DNA of 64,000 nt from Oceanobacillus piezotolerans (GCF_003665065.1 NZ_RCHR01000002.1:558001-622000), one strand, 5' to 3'; shown: positions 1 to 10,267, counted from the first letter of the stretch. Numbers and translations: made by a program. Notes: generated from the letters alone by a model not told the origin.

Positions 1-134
1 TTCTAATTAAAACATTACTTTGTTTTTGTTTAGTTGTCAAACAAAATAAATCGATCTATAAAAGTGTTTTCATTTTATGACATTGCTAATTGTTTCAGAT
101 ACAATGGAAACAGTTGAAAGGAGACTGGACTAAC

Positions 135-1298
135 ATGTATTTTCTAAATAAAGTGGAACCCTATATTTTAAGTGACGATATAACTATACGCGATTTTGCA
201 TTAGAAGCAATTGAAAATAGTTTCTTAGCAACAGAAGACACATTTATGCTTGCATTTCAAGCACTGGATAAGCTACCGCCTAATCAAATGTCAAATCCAA
301 TTATTCCATTTACCCGTAATGCACCCGTTACGGAAAAAGTGTTGCAAGAAGTCATTAGACGTTTGGAAAAGAAGGATTTAAATTTCCAATGGTATCTTTC
401 AATTCTAGACTTTTGTCCAACTGCTTTACTGGTTAAATACGAGAAAGACTTAGAAAAATTTGTGGATCAGAAATTACTAAAGCACCGCACAAGACTTCAC
501 TCCCTTGATACAGAATCTCTTTTTATGGAAGCAGGGGAAGTCATGCATATCGTTGTGGAAAAAGATTTTGATATAAAAGCCTTTCAATATGGAAAACGGA
601 TTTTCCGAGAATTGATTGCTCGAGGAGAATATGATGAAAACCGGATATATGAGATTAAAAGTGTGATACAAAATGAATTAGAGGAAGACAATTTTACGAT
701 AGATGGAGTTTATAACGTCTTTCTTGCTGGAGAGCAGCGTGTCGAACAACTTGTGCCAATGATTGCAGGTCTCCTTGTTCGTATGGAGGAAGACATCCTT
801 ATTGAAGAAGTAGTCGATGCCTTAATTAAAATCGGTTCCGTCAGCGTTTTACACGAGCTGGAAAAATACATTGAAAATGAAGATACAGCCTTTGCAGCAA
901 TTGAGGTCATTGGCAATATTAAACACCCTATTGCAGAAGAAATACTATTGCGTTATTTTGACCAAGCAACAGACATAACGATTAAAACAGTTCTTGCAGA
1001 AGCGCTTTGTCTTCAACTTTCCAGTGTAGCCGTTCCAAAGATCGTCGAATTACTGGAAACTGGGTACGATGAAGAGCTACTTGATTTAACGGAATGTGTC
1101 TATCCAGTTTGCATTATCAATGATATGGATCATCCTAAACTTGATGAATGGAGAAAAGAATTGCAGCAATCTGAAGTATATTGGGAGCAATTTAAAAAAG
1201 AACACATTCTAAAAGAAGCAAAAGAACAAGGTGTTGGCCGAAATGATCCTTGTATTTGTGGAAGTGGCCGTAAATTTAAGAAGTGCTGTGGAGCTTAA
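135..1298 (+). CDS. SEC-C motif protein with HEAT-like helical repeats
   Basis: The 387-residue protein is almost entirely helical, with leucine-rich repeating units in the middle resembling HEAT/PBS repeats (for example the stretches around residues 210-330). It ends in a SEC-C zinc-binding motif, GRNDPCICGSGRKFKKCC, as at the C-terminus of SecA and many YecA-like proteins. SEC-C tails bind zinc and act as small protein-interaction tags; the target here is not evident. The ATG at 135 is preferred over the upstream in-frame start at 90 because GAAAGGAGA lies just before it. It stands alone and faces the next gene across a shared terminator. The family assignment rests on the tail; the rest is described, not recognised. 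Confidence 0.8.
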   Translation: MYFLNKVEPYILSDDITIRDFALEAIENSFLATEDTFMLAFQALDKLPPNQMSNPIIPFTRNAPVTEKVLQEVIRRLEKKDLNFQWYLSILDFCPTALLVKYEKDLEKFVDQKLLKHRTRLHSLDTESLFMEAGEVMHIVVEKDFDIKAFQYGKRIFRELIARGEYDENRIYEIKSVIQNELEEDNFTIDGVYNVFLAGEQRVEQLVPMIAGLLVRMEEDILIEEVVDALIKIGSVSVLHELEKYIENEDTAFAAIEVIGNIKHPIAEEILLRYFDQATDITIKTVLAEALCLQLSSVAVPKIVELLETGYDEELLDLTECVYPVCIINDMDHPKLDEWRKELQQSEVYWEQFKKEHILKEAKEQGVGRNDPCICGSGRKFKKCCGA

Positions 1299-1391
1299 GC
1301 TTTGCTTGGTACGAAATACTTTTCGAATTTAACATTTACTGTCCGCCTGCAAATAATACAGTCCAGATGCTCTCGAGCGTGACAGTAACAG

Positions 1392-1421
1392 AAAGGAGCG
1401 TGCCCAACAGCACGCTCCTTT
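1392..1421. terminator. Bidirectional terminator
   Basis: A perfect 12-bp inverted repeat, AAAGGAGCGTGC and its complement, encloses a 6-base loop, with A residues on the left and T residues on the right. It lies between two convergent genes and can serve both. Confidence 0.85.
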
Positions 1422-1423
1422 TC

Positions 1424-4180
1424 TCATTCTAATATGGATTCAATTTCTGTCATCAAATCAGCCGCTTCCTGCCAATTTCCTTCTGCTAATGCATCTTGAT
1501 AGGCAGTAAATAAATCAGAAAGCTCTTGCAATGTTTCGTCTGCATTTAATATTGGAGCGTTTTGATCAGTACTTTCCTCTGATTCCGGCGCTTCCTCTAC
1601 GCCTTCTCCATCAGCAGGTGGCTCAGTTCGAGGCGCCACACCACTTTCAACAAGTCGAAGCAATTCTTCCAGGGCCTTCTCAAAATTAGCTTCCATGACA
1701 ATATAATCATCATAGGCAAGTACCACTTGCTTCACTTCAGGCAGAGATGTTTCATTTGATGATTCAATATAAATTGGCTCTACATATAAAATGGTATCCT
1801 CTATCGGAATGGCTAGTAAATTTCCTCGGATAACCGATGAGCCACCTTGTGACCAAAGGTTTAGCTCTTGGGAAATTTCACTATCTTGATTTATTCGGTT
1901 CTCGATTTGCTGCGGCCCATAGACGTTTTCCTGTTTAGGGAATCGATATACAAATTTTTCACCGTAATTTTCACCGTCATTCCGTACACCAATCCATGCA
2001 ATCATGTTTTGCCTGTTCCTTGGAGTGTATGGAAGCATCAAAATAAATTCTTCATCGACATCCTCTTCCAATTTCATTGTGATATAATACGGATTCATTT
2101 CAATATCTTCATCATAATAACGCTCCGTAGGGAATTGCCAGTAATCCTCGCGATTGTAGAATAATTCCAGATTCGTCATGTGATACGTTCCATACATTCT
2201 TGCTTCAATCTCAAATAACTGTTCTGGATAACGGAAGTGGGCACGCACATCATCCGGAATTTCTTCTGTGAATAATTCAGGAAACATATTTATGTACGTC
2301 TGTACAATCGGCTCCTCAGGGTCTGTTACATAGAACTGAACATCCCCATTGTAAGCATCGACAACTACCTTCACTGGATTCTTAATATAATTCTTTCGCC
2401 CCTCATAGCTCTCTGCATACGGATAGCCCTCTTCTATCACATATGCATCAAGCATCCAAGCTAAGCTCCCATCATCGCGGATGAATATATACGGATCATT
2501 GTCATATTCAAAAAATGGTGCGATCCGCTCTACCCGATCCATAATGTTTCTCGTTTGCAACAGCTGGCTATCACCGTTAACCTGTCCAGATACTAGAATT
2601 CGGAATGAACCCTCATCCAAGGCAAATAGAAGACGATTCAACCCATTTAACTGGATTCCTGCATCACTATCCTCATAGCGACTTGTCATATTCTCATCCC
2701 CAGCAGGATAGTCAAACTCATTCACTTCTGTATTGACAATAACACTATCATAATCCTCTTCACCGAAATAAATCTGTGGTCGATTTACATCGATGACCCC
2801 TTGAGGTGGAAGATTACGAACCAAATACTCTGGCTGCCCTTGTGAAGTAACATCATTCACCTGACTCATTGCAATTCCGTATCCGTGTGTATAACGGAGG
2901 TTCTGGTTTACCCAGGTCTGTGCTTGATCTGGCAGATCTTCGGTATTTAATTCTCTTGCACCGATAAATACCTGCTGATAATCTCCGTCAATTTTATAAC
3001 GGTCGATATCAATATCATTAAATTGATAATATGTCCGGAATGTTTGCAGCTGATTATATATATCTAATAGTGGTCTTGAATCATTAATTCGGATATTTTC
3101 AACCGTTTCCGTGTTTCTTTCTAATAAATCTCCACTCAAAGAAGCCACATTACCAGGATGCTCTGTCTCTTGCATGTCCTCTAATTCATAGGCAGCTCTA
3201 GTATAATTTAAGTTATGCTCTAAATATGGAGCTTCTCTGTTAAATTCATTTGGAGAAACGACGAAATTCTGAACTACGATGGATGCTCCTTGTCCTAGAA
3301 CCATTATTGCAAAATATACGATAACTGGTGTAAGTATCTTTCTCAAGTTTCCTTTTCGCAATGTAAGGATAATCCAAACCGCACCTATTAGTGCAACTGC
3401 TGCTAGAATTAATGAAACCGGAATGTTAATCATACGATCCGTATAACTTAAACCATGGACCACGCTCTCCTGAAACATATTTACTTGATTCGTAAGCATT
3501 GTTTCAAATGGAGCAAGTAAGTGCGAAGCCGCGACTAAAATACCTGTGATAAGTATAGTAATACCTAATTGCCACTGTGCCGTCTTACTCATCCGGTACA
3601 TATGAAATACGGAATAAGCAAGAACTTCCATAATAAGAAGTAAAATACTAAAACTTAATAATAAATTAATGATAAATTGCAAAAACGGCAGAACATACAT
3701 ATAGAAAGAGATATCCATGTTGAAAAATGGATCACTTTCCCCAAAAGTGGCGAAATTCATCAGTTTTAATGCTGGTTCCCATCCAATCCCTTGGACGGTG
3801 ACACTCCCAATCAGACCAACAAATAATGAAATCGCAGCCATTAGCAATCTTATTACCTTCTTTTGTTGCAAAAAAGGTGGTAATTGATGGGAATCAAAAT
3901 GATTGTTGTAGGCTCGATAGATCCAAGATACGGTGATATACGTTATAATCGCGAATACAAGGAATCCAACCGTACCCAGTACTATCTTTGTAGTAAGAAT
4001 TGTGGTAAAGACTGTTTCAAATTGAAGAGAATCCATCCAAATATAATCGGTTACCCACTTAATAGATAGAATTCCGAGTATAAATATCAGTAGAAGTGCT
4101 CCAACTATCCAACCCGTTCTTTTCCCCTGTTTCTTTAATCTTTCCATTTGCTGCTTATCAAAATGCCCTTTAAAGTCCAT
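1424..4180 (-). CDS. UPF0182 family membrane protein (COG1615)
   Basis: The 918-residue product matches the UPF0182 pattern: a cluster of about seven hydrophobic helices in the first 300 residues, then a large extracytoplasmic domain rich in Tyr and acidic residues, with the LEHNLNYTRAAYEL and NRLLFALDEG type segments typical of the family. The C-terminal tail (about 850-918) is a Glu/Pro-rich low-complexity linker followed by a short helix. The function of the family is unknown to me. A good AAGGAGGTAAGTA ribosome-binding site precedes the ATG. It is monocistronic, ending at the shared terminator. Confidence 0.9.
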   Translation of the reverse strand: MDFKGHFDKQQMERLKKQGKRTGWIVGALLLIFILGILSIKWVTDYIWMDSLQFETVFTTILTTKIVLGTVGFLVFAIITYITVSWIYRAYNNHFDSHQLPPFLQQKKVIRLLMAAISLFVGLIGSVTVQGIGWEPALKLMNFATFGESDPFFNMDISFYMYVLPFLQFIINLLLSFSILLLIMEVLAYSVFHMYRMSKTAQWQLGITILITGILVAASHLLAPFETMLTNQVNMFQESVVHGLSYTDRMINIPVSLILAAVALIGAVWIILTLRKGNLRKILTPVIVYFAIMVLGQGASIVVQNFVVSPNEFNREAPYLEHNLNYTRAAYELEDMQETEHPGNVASLSGDLLERNTETVENIRINDSRPLLDIYNQLQTFRTYYQFNDIDIDRYKIDGDYQQVFIGARELNTEDLPDQAQTWVNQNLRYTHGYGIAMSQVNDVTSQGQPEYLVRNLPPQGVIDVNRPQIYFGEEDYDSVIVNTEVNEFDYPAGDENMTSRYEDSDAGIQLNGLNRLLFALDEGSFRILVSGQVNGDSQLLQTRNIMDRVERIAPFFEYDNDPYIFIRDDGSLAWMLDAYVIEEGYPYAESYEGRKNYIKNPVKVVVDAYNGDVQFYVTDPEEPIVQTYINMFPELFTEEIPDDVRAHFRYPEQLFEIEARMYGTYHMTNLELFYNREDYWQFPTERYYDEDIEMNPYYITMKLEEDVDEEFILMLPYTPRNRQNMIAWIGVRNDGENYGEKFVYRFPKQENVYGPQQIENRINQDSEISQELNLWSQGGSSVIRGNLLAIPIEDTILYVEPIYIESSNETSLPEVKQVVLAYDDYIVMEANFEKALEELLRLVESGVAPRTEPPADGEGVEEAPESEESTDQNAPILNADETLQELSDLFTAYQDALAEGNWQEAADLMTEIESILE

Positions 4181-4352
4181 TACTTACCTCCTTTTTATTT
4201 CGTTCTTTCTCTATCAATCCCAATACTTCTATCCTATCAGATTTTACCCTTCATTACCCTTATAAAGGCTGTATTTATCCCAGTCTATTAGTCTCTATTT
4301 TGTTATTGACAAGGGTTATAATATGACTCAGAATATGTATGAGGTGAAGTAA

Positions 4353-4811
4353 ATGAACGTAAAAGAAGCGCTCGTTTTTATAATTGGAATCTTTGTTACT
4401 GTGATTGGCTTTCTATTTTCAGGTCTTTTTACCGTATATGTTATTGATACGAATTATGGAGCTGGCGAGTCTAATCTTGGTACGGACATCGCGCTTGTCA
4501 TTATATTAGGAGTAATCCCCTTAGGTATAGGAATCTTACTATGCCGTTATGCAAGAAAATCAGCGAAAAAACGAATGGCTGGATTACTTGAAGACGAGAT
4601 TCTCAAGCTTGTCACAAGCTTAAACGGGAAGATTACGATCGCCGAACTGGCAGCAAACACCAAACTTTCCATACAAGAATCTGAGCAGCAGCTGGAAACC
4701 TTTGTTAAAATAGGCGCTTCAGAAAGACAAATATCAGATGGCGGTGTGTTTGTCTACTATTTCCGTCATATCATCTCTCAAGATGAAAAAGAACAAGCTA
4801 AACCTATTTAA
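4353..4811 (+). CDS. Small two-helix membrane protein with cytoplasmic winged-helix-like tail
   Basis: This 152-residue protein has two transmembrane segments (about residues 8-30 and 46-64), a basic stop-transfer run (RYARKSAKKR), and a soluble tail of about 80 residues. The tail (DEILKLVTSLNGKITIAELA followed by a second helix) has the look of a winged-helix or PCI-type fold. I do not recognise the family. TTGACA and TATAAT hexamers occur at about 4303-4323, but too close together to be one promoter. The next gene, ung, starts 18 bases after its stop, so the two are probably co-transcribed. Confidence 0.7.
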   Translation: MNVKEALVFIIGIFVTVIGFLFSGLFTVYVIDTNYGAGESNLGTDIALVIILGVIPLGIGILLCRYARKSAKKRMAGLLEDEILKLVTSLNGKITIAELAANTKLSIQESEQQLETFVKIGASERQISDGGVFVYYFRHIISQDEKEQAKPI

Positions 4812-4829
4812 TTAGGAAGAGGGATACCA

Positions 4830-5501
4830 TTGACAAAGCAAATCTTAACAAACGACTGGGCACCCTTGCTGGAGGAGGAATTCTCTAAGCCCTATTACCA
4901 AAACCTAAGATCCTTTCTAAAAGAGGAATATCAAACAAAGACTATCTATCCCGAAATGGACAACATTTTTAATGCCCTGCACCTGACACCCTTTGAAAAG
5001 GTTAGTGTAGTTATATTAGGACAAGACCCTTACCACGGGCCAAATCAGGCACATGGTCTCAGCTTTTCAGTAAAGCCAAATGTAGCCATTCCCCCTTCTT
5101 TAAGAAATATTTTCAAAGAATTACAGGATGATGTAGGAGTTCCCATTCCTAATCACGGTTACCTCGTAGATTGGACGAAGCAAGGCGTACTGCTGCTCAA
5201 CACAGTTCTAACTGTCAGGCAGGGTGAGGCACATTCACATAAAGGAAAGGGCTGGGAAACATTTACAGATCGTGTTATTGAGACATTAAACTTAAAAAAA
5301 GATCCGGTTGTCTATCTGCTCTGGGGTGCAGCTGCCCAAAAGAAAATAACGTTAATTGATACAACGAAGCATCATATTATAAAATCACCCCATCCAAGTC
5401 CATTGTCTGCACATCGCGGCTTTTTTGGAAGCAAACCCTTTTCCAAAACAAACCGTATTCTGACGGAGATAGGGAAAGATGAAATTAATTGGAGGCTGTA
5501 A
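4830..5501 (+). CDS. ung: Uracil-DNA glycosylase, family 1
   Basis: This enzyme removes uracil from DNA in base-excision repair. The 223-residue product has the usual length and both signature motifs: the water-activating loop GQDPYHGP with catalytic Asp66, and the DNA-intercalation loop [13 protein letters not shown] with His188. The start is TTG at 4830, chosen because AGGAAGAGGG lies seven bases upstream and the N-terminus then matches family length. It follows the small membrane protein by 18 bases and ends in its own terminator. Confidence 0.97.
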   Translation: MTKQILTNDWAPLLEEEFSKPYYQNLRSFLKEEYQTKTIYPEMDNIFNALHLTPFEKVSVVILGQDPYHGPNQAHGLSFSVKPNVAIPPSLRNIFKELQDDVGVPIPNHGYLVDWTKQGVLLLNTVLTVRQGEAHSHKGKGWETFTDRVIETLNLKKDPVVYLLWGAAAQKKITLIDTTKHHIIKSPHPSPLSAHRGFFGSKPFSKTNRILTEIGKDEINWRL

Positions 5502-5530
5502 ACAGTGAGGGATTGGCCTCACTGTTTTTT
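5501..5530 (+). terminator. Terminator of ung
   Basis: The stem AACAGTGAGG with its complement CCTCACTGTT encloses a short loop and runs into six T residues. It overlaps the last base of the ung stop codon. Confidence 0.85.
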
Positions 5531-5652
5531 ATGCTCCTAGTTGAAATTCCAGGTTCTTGGATGTTCTCTCGTAAACTATGGATATGAGATGAATACGTAA
5601 AGTATTCACATTGATGCTAATATAATTCCTGCAACTATTAAGGCAATAAAAT

Positions 5653-5674
5653 AGAGAACCCTTTCAGGTTCTCT
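5653..5674 (-). terminator. Probable terminator at the 3' end of metAA
   Basis: AGAGAACC and GGTTCTCT flank a six-base loop that contains the metAA stop codon. Reading leftward, ATTTTATT follows. The T-run is weak, so efficiency is uncertain. Confidence 0.5.
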
Positions 5675-6587
5675 GCTTATCGCCCCATTCATACGGAGTA
5701 AGTTGATAGACATAATAATTAAGCCAATTTGAAAATAATAGATGACTATATGAACGCCAGGTATGTAATGGCTGTTTGGAATCATCATCATCTGGAAAAT
5801 AATTAGCAGGGATATCAATATTCATTCCTTTACTTCTATCACGATTATATTCATCCAATAGTGTTGTTGCATCATATTCCAAATGACCAGTAATCATAAT
5901 GTTTCTTGAATCCTTCGACATGATAATAAATGGAGAGCCATCGTCAGTTTCAGCTAGCAGATTCAAATCAGGATGCTTCTCAATCTGTTCTTTTACTACT
6001 TCTGTATGTCTGGAATGTGGTGCACGAAAGACCTCATCAAATCCTCGGACTAGCTTTACGGTCGGATCAGCCAGCGTATGATTAAAGATGCCAAAATACT
6101 TCGCAGGCAACTCATATTTATCCACCCCGTAATGATGATATAATGCAGCCTGTGCTCCCCAGCAAATATTTAGTGTAGAGGTAACATTTTCTTTCGCCCA
6201 ATCCATAATCTCCGTCAATTCTTGCCAATAATTAACCTCTTCAAAATCCAATAATTCAATCGGTGCACCAGTAATAATCATTCCGTCAAAACGACGATCC
6301 TTCACTTTTTCAAACGTCGTATAAAATGTATCGAGATGATAACTGCTTACATGTGTTGACCGATAGGTAGCAGTTCTTAAGAATGTAATATTCACCTGTA
6401 ATGGTGTATTTCCTAACAGACGCAATAACTGAAGCTCCGTCTTTTCCTTCTCCGGCATTAAATTTAAAATAAGAATACTTAATGGCCGAATATCTTGTGT
6501 CCTGGCCCTGTCCTCATCCATGACGAAAATCTTCTCTTCTTTTAACAAATCACTCGCTGGTAATTCCTTTGGTATATTTATCGGCAA
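5664..6587 (-). CDS. metAA: Homoserine O-acetyltransferase (MetA family)
   Basis: It acylates homoserine in the first committed step of methionine synthesis. With the TTG start at 6587 (GGAGAGG upstream) the protein has 307 residues and begins [12 protein letters not shown], the normal family N-terminus; a longer reading adds 14 poorly matching residues. In this numbering the catalytic triad falls exactly at the published MetA positions: Cys142 (NICWGAQ), His235 and Glu237 (GHLEYD). Glu111 (GAPIE) is the residue known to favour acetyl-CoA over succinyl-CoA in Bacillus cereus MetA, so acetyltransferase is the better name. No SAM riboswitch is visible upstream, which is unusual for Bacillaceae methionine genes. 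Confidence 0.93.
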   Translation of the reverse strand: MPINIPKELPASDLLKEEKIFVMDEDRARTQDIRPLSILILNLMPEKEKTELQLLRLLGNTPLQVNITFLRTATYRSTHVSSYHLDTFYTTFEKVKDRRFDGMIITGAPIELLDFEEVNYWQELTEIMDWAKENVTSTLNICWGAQAALYHHYGVDKYELPAKYFGIFNHTLADPTVKLVRGFDEVFRAPHSRHTEVVKEQIEKHPDLNLLAETDDGSPFIIMSKDSRNIMITGHLEYDATTLLDEYNRDRSKGMNIDIPANYFPDDDDSKQPLHTWRSYSHLLFSNWLNYYVYQLTPYEWGDKQRT

Positions 6588-6853
6588 CGTACACCTCTCC
6601 CTTTTTCGTAATCCCAAGTTATCCTTCATTATAGTTTTAATAGAATATTATGGCAATATGTATTTATAATTCTTCAAATAATCCCTTCTTTTTCAAAACA
6701 AGAAAAATAGGGCTATCAGGACTATTTCGATGTGCTATATTAAATAGATGGAATTACCCTGTTGCGAGCGTTCTAAAAAAAGTATTCGACTAGCCTGTAC
6801 ATATGCAGATAAGAAGTTTATGAATTCTTTCCTGCCAAGAAAGGAGTATCTTG

Positions 6854-8071
6854 ATGAAAGTGGAAATTGAATCAGTAAAAATGAAACGATCTTATTTATT
6901 TCTTCTAATTGTGGGGATAATTGTTGTTGCTTTTAACTTAAGACCGGCCTTAACCTCTGTCGGTCCACTTATCGGTCTGATTCGAGATGATTTAGAGCTA
7001 TCAAATTGGAGTGCTGGCTTATTAACAAGTCTGCCGCTGATTGCATTTGCAATTATATCACCACTAGCGCCTAGACTAGCTAATCGCTATTCATACGAAA
7101 TAGCATTATTATTAGGAATGATTTTCCTTTTTATCGGGATTAGCGTACGCTCCATTTCAGTGATCCTTCTCTTATTCACAGGAACACTTCTTGTTGGAGT
7201 TGGCATTGCCATCTTAAATGTTTTATTACCGGGGTTTATTAAGGATAAATTCCCGAATAAGGTTGGACTGATGACGAGTATCTACTCAACAGCAATGGGA
7301 ACATTTGCTGCAGCTGCATCTGGGTTAAGTATTCCACTTGCGACCGGGATGAACCTTGGATGGCAAGTTGCTCTTTTTGTATGGGCAACCCCTTCGATAA
7401 TCGGGATTCTAATATGGACTTATCTCGCAAAAACCCGAACTAAAGATACACAGCTTGAAGTAAAGGCAATAAAGTCAGATAACAACCGAATGTGGCGTTC
7501 CCCTCTAGCTTGGCAAGTTGCCTGCTTTATGGGTTTCCAATCATTTTTATTTTATGTAACGATTTCATGGCTGCCTGAGATATTGCATAGCAGTGGCGTA
7601 AGCATGGCTACAGCTGGTTGGATGCTTTCGTTCACTCAGTTTATTGGACTGCCAGCAAGCTTCCTCGTTCCAGTGTTAGCCGAACGTTTTAAATCTCAAA
7701 GGGTAATTGTTCTCATAGTCACACTTTCTATCTTTATTGGCTATGGCATGCTGCTAATTGGAGGTTCGATGGCCTGGATGATTGTTAGTACCATTTTTAT
7801 CGGCTTAGGTTTATCAGGTACCTTTGCATTGGCTTTAACATTATTAGGGTTACGTGCCCGTACTTCGAAGCATGCCGCTGAACTATCCGGCATGGCTCAA
7901 TCTCTGGGTTATGCCCTTGCTGCAGCCGGTCCGATAATTATCGGGTACTTATTTGATATAACTGTTAGTTGGACAATTCCAATTGCAACTATTTTAGTCG
8001 TCTCTATGATTGTAACGTTCTTCGGTTTAGCAGCAGGAAGAAACCGTTATGTGCTGGAGGAAAGGTCTTAA
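6854..8071 (+). CDS. MFS transporter, CynX/NimT-like
   Basis: The 405-residue product has 12 predicted hydrophobic segments and the N-terminal signature VAFNLRPALTSVGPLIGLI seen in the CynX/NimT branch of the major facilitator superfamily (cyanate or nitroimidazole-type carriers). The substrate cannot be told from sequence. ATG at 6854 is chosen over an adjacent TTG at 6851 because AAGGAG is then seven bases away. It is divergent from metAA and monocistronic. Confidence 0.88.
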   Translation: MKVEIESVKMKRSYLFLLIVGIIVVAFNLRPALTSVGPLIGLIRDDLELSNWSAGLLTSLPLIAFAIISPLAPRLANRYSYEIALLLGMIFLFIGISVRSISVILLLFTGTLLVGVGIAILNVLLPGFIKDKFPNKVGLMTSIYSTAMGTFAAAASGLSIPLATGMNLGWQVALFVWATPSIIGILIWTYLAKTRTKDTQLEVKAIKSDNNRMWRSPLAWQVACFMGFQSFLFYVTISWLPEILHSSGVSMATAGWMLSFTQFIGLPASFLVPVLAERFKSQRVIVLIVTLSIFIGYGMLLIGGSMAWMIVSTIFIGLGLSGTFALALTLLGLRARTSKHAAELSGMAQSLGYALAAAGPIIIGYLFDITVSWTIPIATILVVSMIVTFFGLAAGRNRYVLEERS

Positions 8072-8159
8072 ATTAACTTTGTTTAATTAATTGCACAAAG
8101 CAAAACTTTCCCAACCGCTAAATGAATGAATAGAGATTTTTAAAATAAAATAGAACATC

Positions 8160-8195
8160 GCCCTAAGCCATTATTCATAGGTTTAGGGCTTTCTT
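8160..8195 (+). terminator. Terminator after MFS gene
   Basis: A ten-pair stem GCCCTAAGCC/GGTTTAGGGC with one G-T wobble and a ten-base loop is followed by TTTCTTT. Confidence 0.75.
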
Positions 8196-8363
8196 TATCC
8201 AAATAGTTCCCTCTTCCCCTTCACAAAATAGAACGCATGTTCTATAATGAAACCACATCTTTCTTAGGAGGATAATCATAAATTCTATATTTCGATGCCC
8301 CTTTTTACATTTTAATTTCGATAGTACTAGTAGAGAAACCAATACAGAGAAGAGGGAATGCAA

Positions 8364-8909
8364 ATGGATAAACCAACCTTTACATTTGAGGAAATTCTAG
8401 AGCAGAATGAGCGTCGCATCCATTATCAGATCCAAAAACTAAACATTCGAGACCCGCATCATGAATTTTTCCAAGAAGGATTAGTAGCGATGTGGAACGC
8501 ATACGAGACATATCAACCAGACAAAGGACCACTTGCCACCTATTTTAACTTCACAATCCGCAACCGATTAATTGATAGAATCCGAAAAGAAAATCGCATA
8601 CAGGAAAAAACAGAACTTATCGTGGAAAACGAAAAGAAAACGATGAATGATGGGAATTATCAACGCAGCAGAGAAGCTTCCACCCTAATACCAAATCTTA
8701 AAAGTGAAGTGATAGATGATCATACTTTTTGGAATAGAGTAAAGGCTCCCCTTTCCGATAAACAATGGAAATGGGTGAAGCAGCATATTATAGAAGAAAA
8801 GTCCTTAAAGGAAATTGCCGAAGCCGAGAATGTATCGCTGGAAGCAGTGAAAAGCTGGGGAAAAACAGCGAGGAAAAAACTAAGAGATTTAAAACTAGAG
8901 GATGAATGA
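8364..8909 (+). CDS. Sigma-70 family RNA polymerase sigma factor (ECF-like size)
   Basis: The 181-residue protein has a sigma region 2-like half (HHEFFQEGLVAMWNAYETYQPDKGPLATYF then IRNRLIDRIRKENR) and a region 4-like helix-turn-helix (SLKEIAEAENVSLEAVKSWGKTARKKL). It lacks regions 1 and 3, so it resembles ECF or phage-like/competence-type sigma factors. ATG at 8364 is used because AGAGGG is correctly spaced from it; the ATG two codons earlier is too close. No anti-sigma gene adjoins it. Which promoters it serves is unknown. Confidence 0.82.
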   Translation: MDKPTFTFEEILEQNERRIHYQIQKLNIRDPHHEFFQEGLVAMWNAYETYQPDKGPLATYFNFTIRNRLIDRIRKENRIQEKTELIVENEKKTMNDGNYQRSREASTLIPNLKSEVIDDHTFWNRVKAPLSDKQWKWVKQHIIEEKSLKEIAEAENVSLEAVKSWGKTARKKLRDLKLEDE

Positions 8910-9226
8910 GAACGAAATATCATGAAACGCTCTATCTCAAAAAAGTGCTGACTTTATCATCAGAGAAAATATAAACAAACTTCTTCGTTAAGACAGACCT
9001 AGGTGAGACCCCGCAATCACAATAGCAAGCGGGGCTCATTGGATATTAAGGAACGCACAAAATGCTGAAAGAGCGTTATTTCTCTGCTGACCAAGATTTT
9101 GGACTTTTCTTATATAAAACTCTTATGTTCCCAGCCCCGATAATAACCAGCAAGTAGATGTTTTGAAATAAAAATAAAATAGGGTAAAATTGAACTTATA
9201 CAGAATTTTAGAAAGGGGCTTCTCAA
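8910..9226. other. Intergenic region with a truncated palindromic repeat
   Basis: This gap of about 317 bases holds a short fragment of the interspersed palindromic element (around 8997-9038) and the leader of the lactonase gene with the ribosome-binding site GAAAGGGG. I see no further gene. Confidence 0.6.
8997..9038. repeat. Truncated copy of the interspersed palindromic element
   Basis: The stretch starting AGACCTAGGTGAGACCCCGC closely matches part of the element at 37639-37760 (GGCCTAGATGAGACCCCGC). Here it collapses into a hairpin, TGAGaCCCCGC pairing with GCGGGGCTCA, that could act as the terminator of the sigma factor gene although no T-run follows. Confidence 0.55.
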
Positions 9227-10267
9227 TTGAACTATAAAGGTTATATTGGTACATATACGAAAAAGACCAGCAAAGGTATTTATTCATTTACGCTAGATAC
9301 AGAGAATAAGAAAATAACAGATGTTAAGCTGGCTGCTGAAATAGCTGGTCCTACTTATTTGAAAATAACAGAGGATAAAAAATATCTTTATTCCATTATT
9401 AAAGAAGGTGAACAAGGCGGAGTAGCTGGTTTCTCTATCGAGAAAGATGGTTCGCTTTCCGCCATTAATAAGCAATTGGTTCCTGGGCCAAATCCATGCC
9501 ATATCAATACAGATAAAAACCACCGCTTATTATTCAGCACGAACTATCATAAAGGCACGGTCGATTCCTATCAAATTAAAGAAGACGGAAGTGTTAGCCG
9601 GGCAGTTTCCACCATCCAGCATGAAGGAAGCGGACCAGATCATCGTCAGGAGAAATCCCATGTCCACTATGCTGGAATGACACCAGACGAAAAATATCTC
9701 GTTGTTGTAGACCTTGGAAGTGATCGAGTACTTTCTTATTCGGTTAGTGAAAGTGGGGAACTGGAAGAAGCTAGTCGTCTCTCTACACCTCCAGGCAGTG
9801 GACCAAGACATTTAGTCTTTCACCCCCAACGAGAAACAATCGCTTATCTTGTAACTGAGTTAAGCTCTGAAGTCCTTGTTTTACAATATGACAGTAATAA
9901 CGGAAGCTTCGATATTATTCAATCAGCCAAAACAATCCCAAATGATTTCACAGAAAACAACCAAGGCAGTGCCATCCACGTCTCCTCAGATGGCCGGTTT
10001 GTTTACACAGGAAATCGTGGTCATAACAGTATTGCTATATTTGCAGCTGATGAGAAAACAGGAAAGTTACAATTTGTGGAATATACCCATACAGAAGGAG
10101 ATTGGCCACGTGATTTTGTCCTTGACCCTTCAGAGAGCTTTCTTATTGTTGCCAATCAGGAATCCAATAATCTTGTTCTATTTCAACGTAATAAAGAAAC
10201 AGGAATACTGTCTCTTATTCAAAATGATATGGAAGCACCAGAGCCAATTTGTTTAAAATTTGTTTAA
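9227..10267 (+). CDS. Lactonase family protein (6-phosphogluconolactonase type, seven-bladed propeller)
   Basis: The 346-residue protein shows the repeated beta-propeller pattern of the YkgB/Pgl lactonase family: GYIGTYTKKTSKGIYSF at the N-terminus, then GPNPCHI, GSGPDHRQ, GSGPRHLVFHP and the closing DWPRDFVLDPSESFLIVANQ. Members hydrolyse sugar lactones such as 6-phosphogluconolactone in the oxidative pentose phosphate pathway. The start is TTG at 9227, with GAAAGGGG eight bases upstream. It is monocistronic with a strong terminator. The precise substrate is inferred from family only. Confidence 0.88.
   Translation: MNYKGYIGTYTKKTSKGIYSFTLDTENKKITDVKLAAEIAGPTYLKITEDKKYLYSIIKEGEQGGVAGFSIEKDGSLSAINKQLVPGPNPCHINTDKNHRLLFSTNYHKGTVDSYQIKEDGSVSRAVSTIQHEGSGPDHRQEKSHVHYAGMTPDEKYLVVVDLGSDRVLSYSVSESGELEEASRLSTPPGSGPRHLVFHPQRETIAYLVTELSSEVLVLQYDSNNGSFDIIQSAKTIPNDFTENNQGSAIHVSSDGRFVYTGNRGHNSIAIFAADEKTGKLQFVEYTHTEGDWPRDFVLDPSESFLIVANQESNNLVLFQRNKETGILSLIQNDMEAPEPICLKFV

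Noticed and set aside
6588..6850. SAM riboswitch (S-box) upstream of metAA
   Set aside because: I looked for the conserved AGAGG and GGGA helices and the terminator; only AT-rich sequence and no terminator is present.
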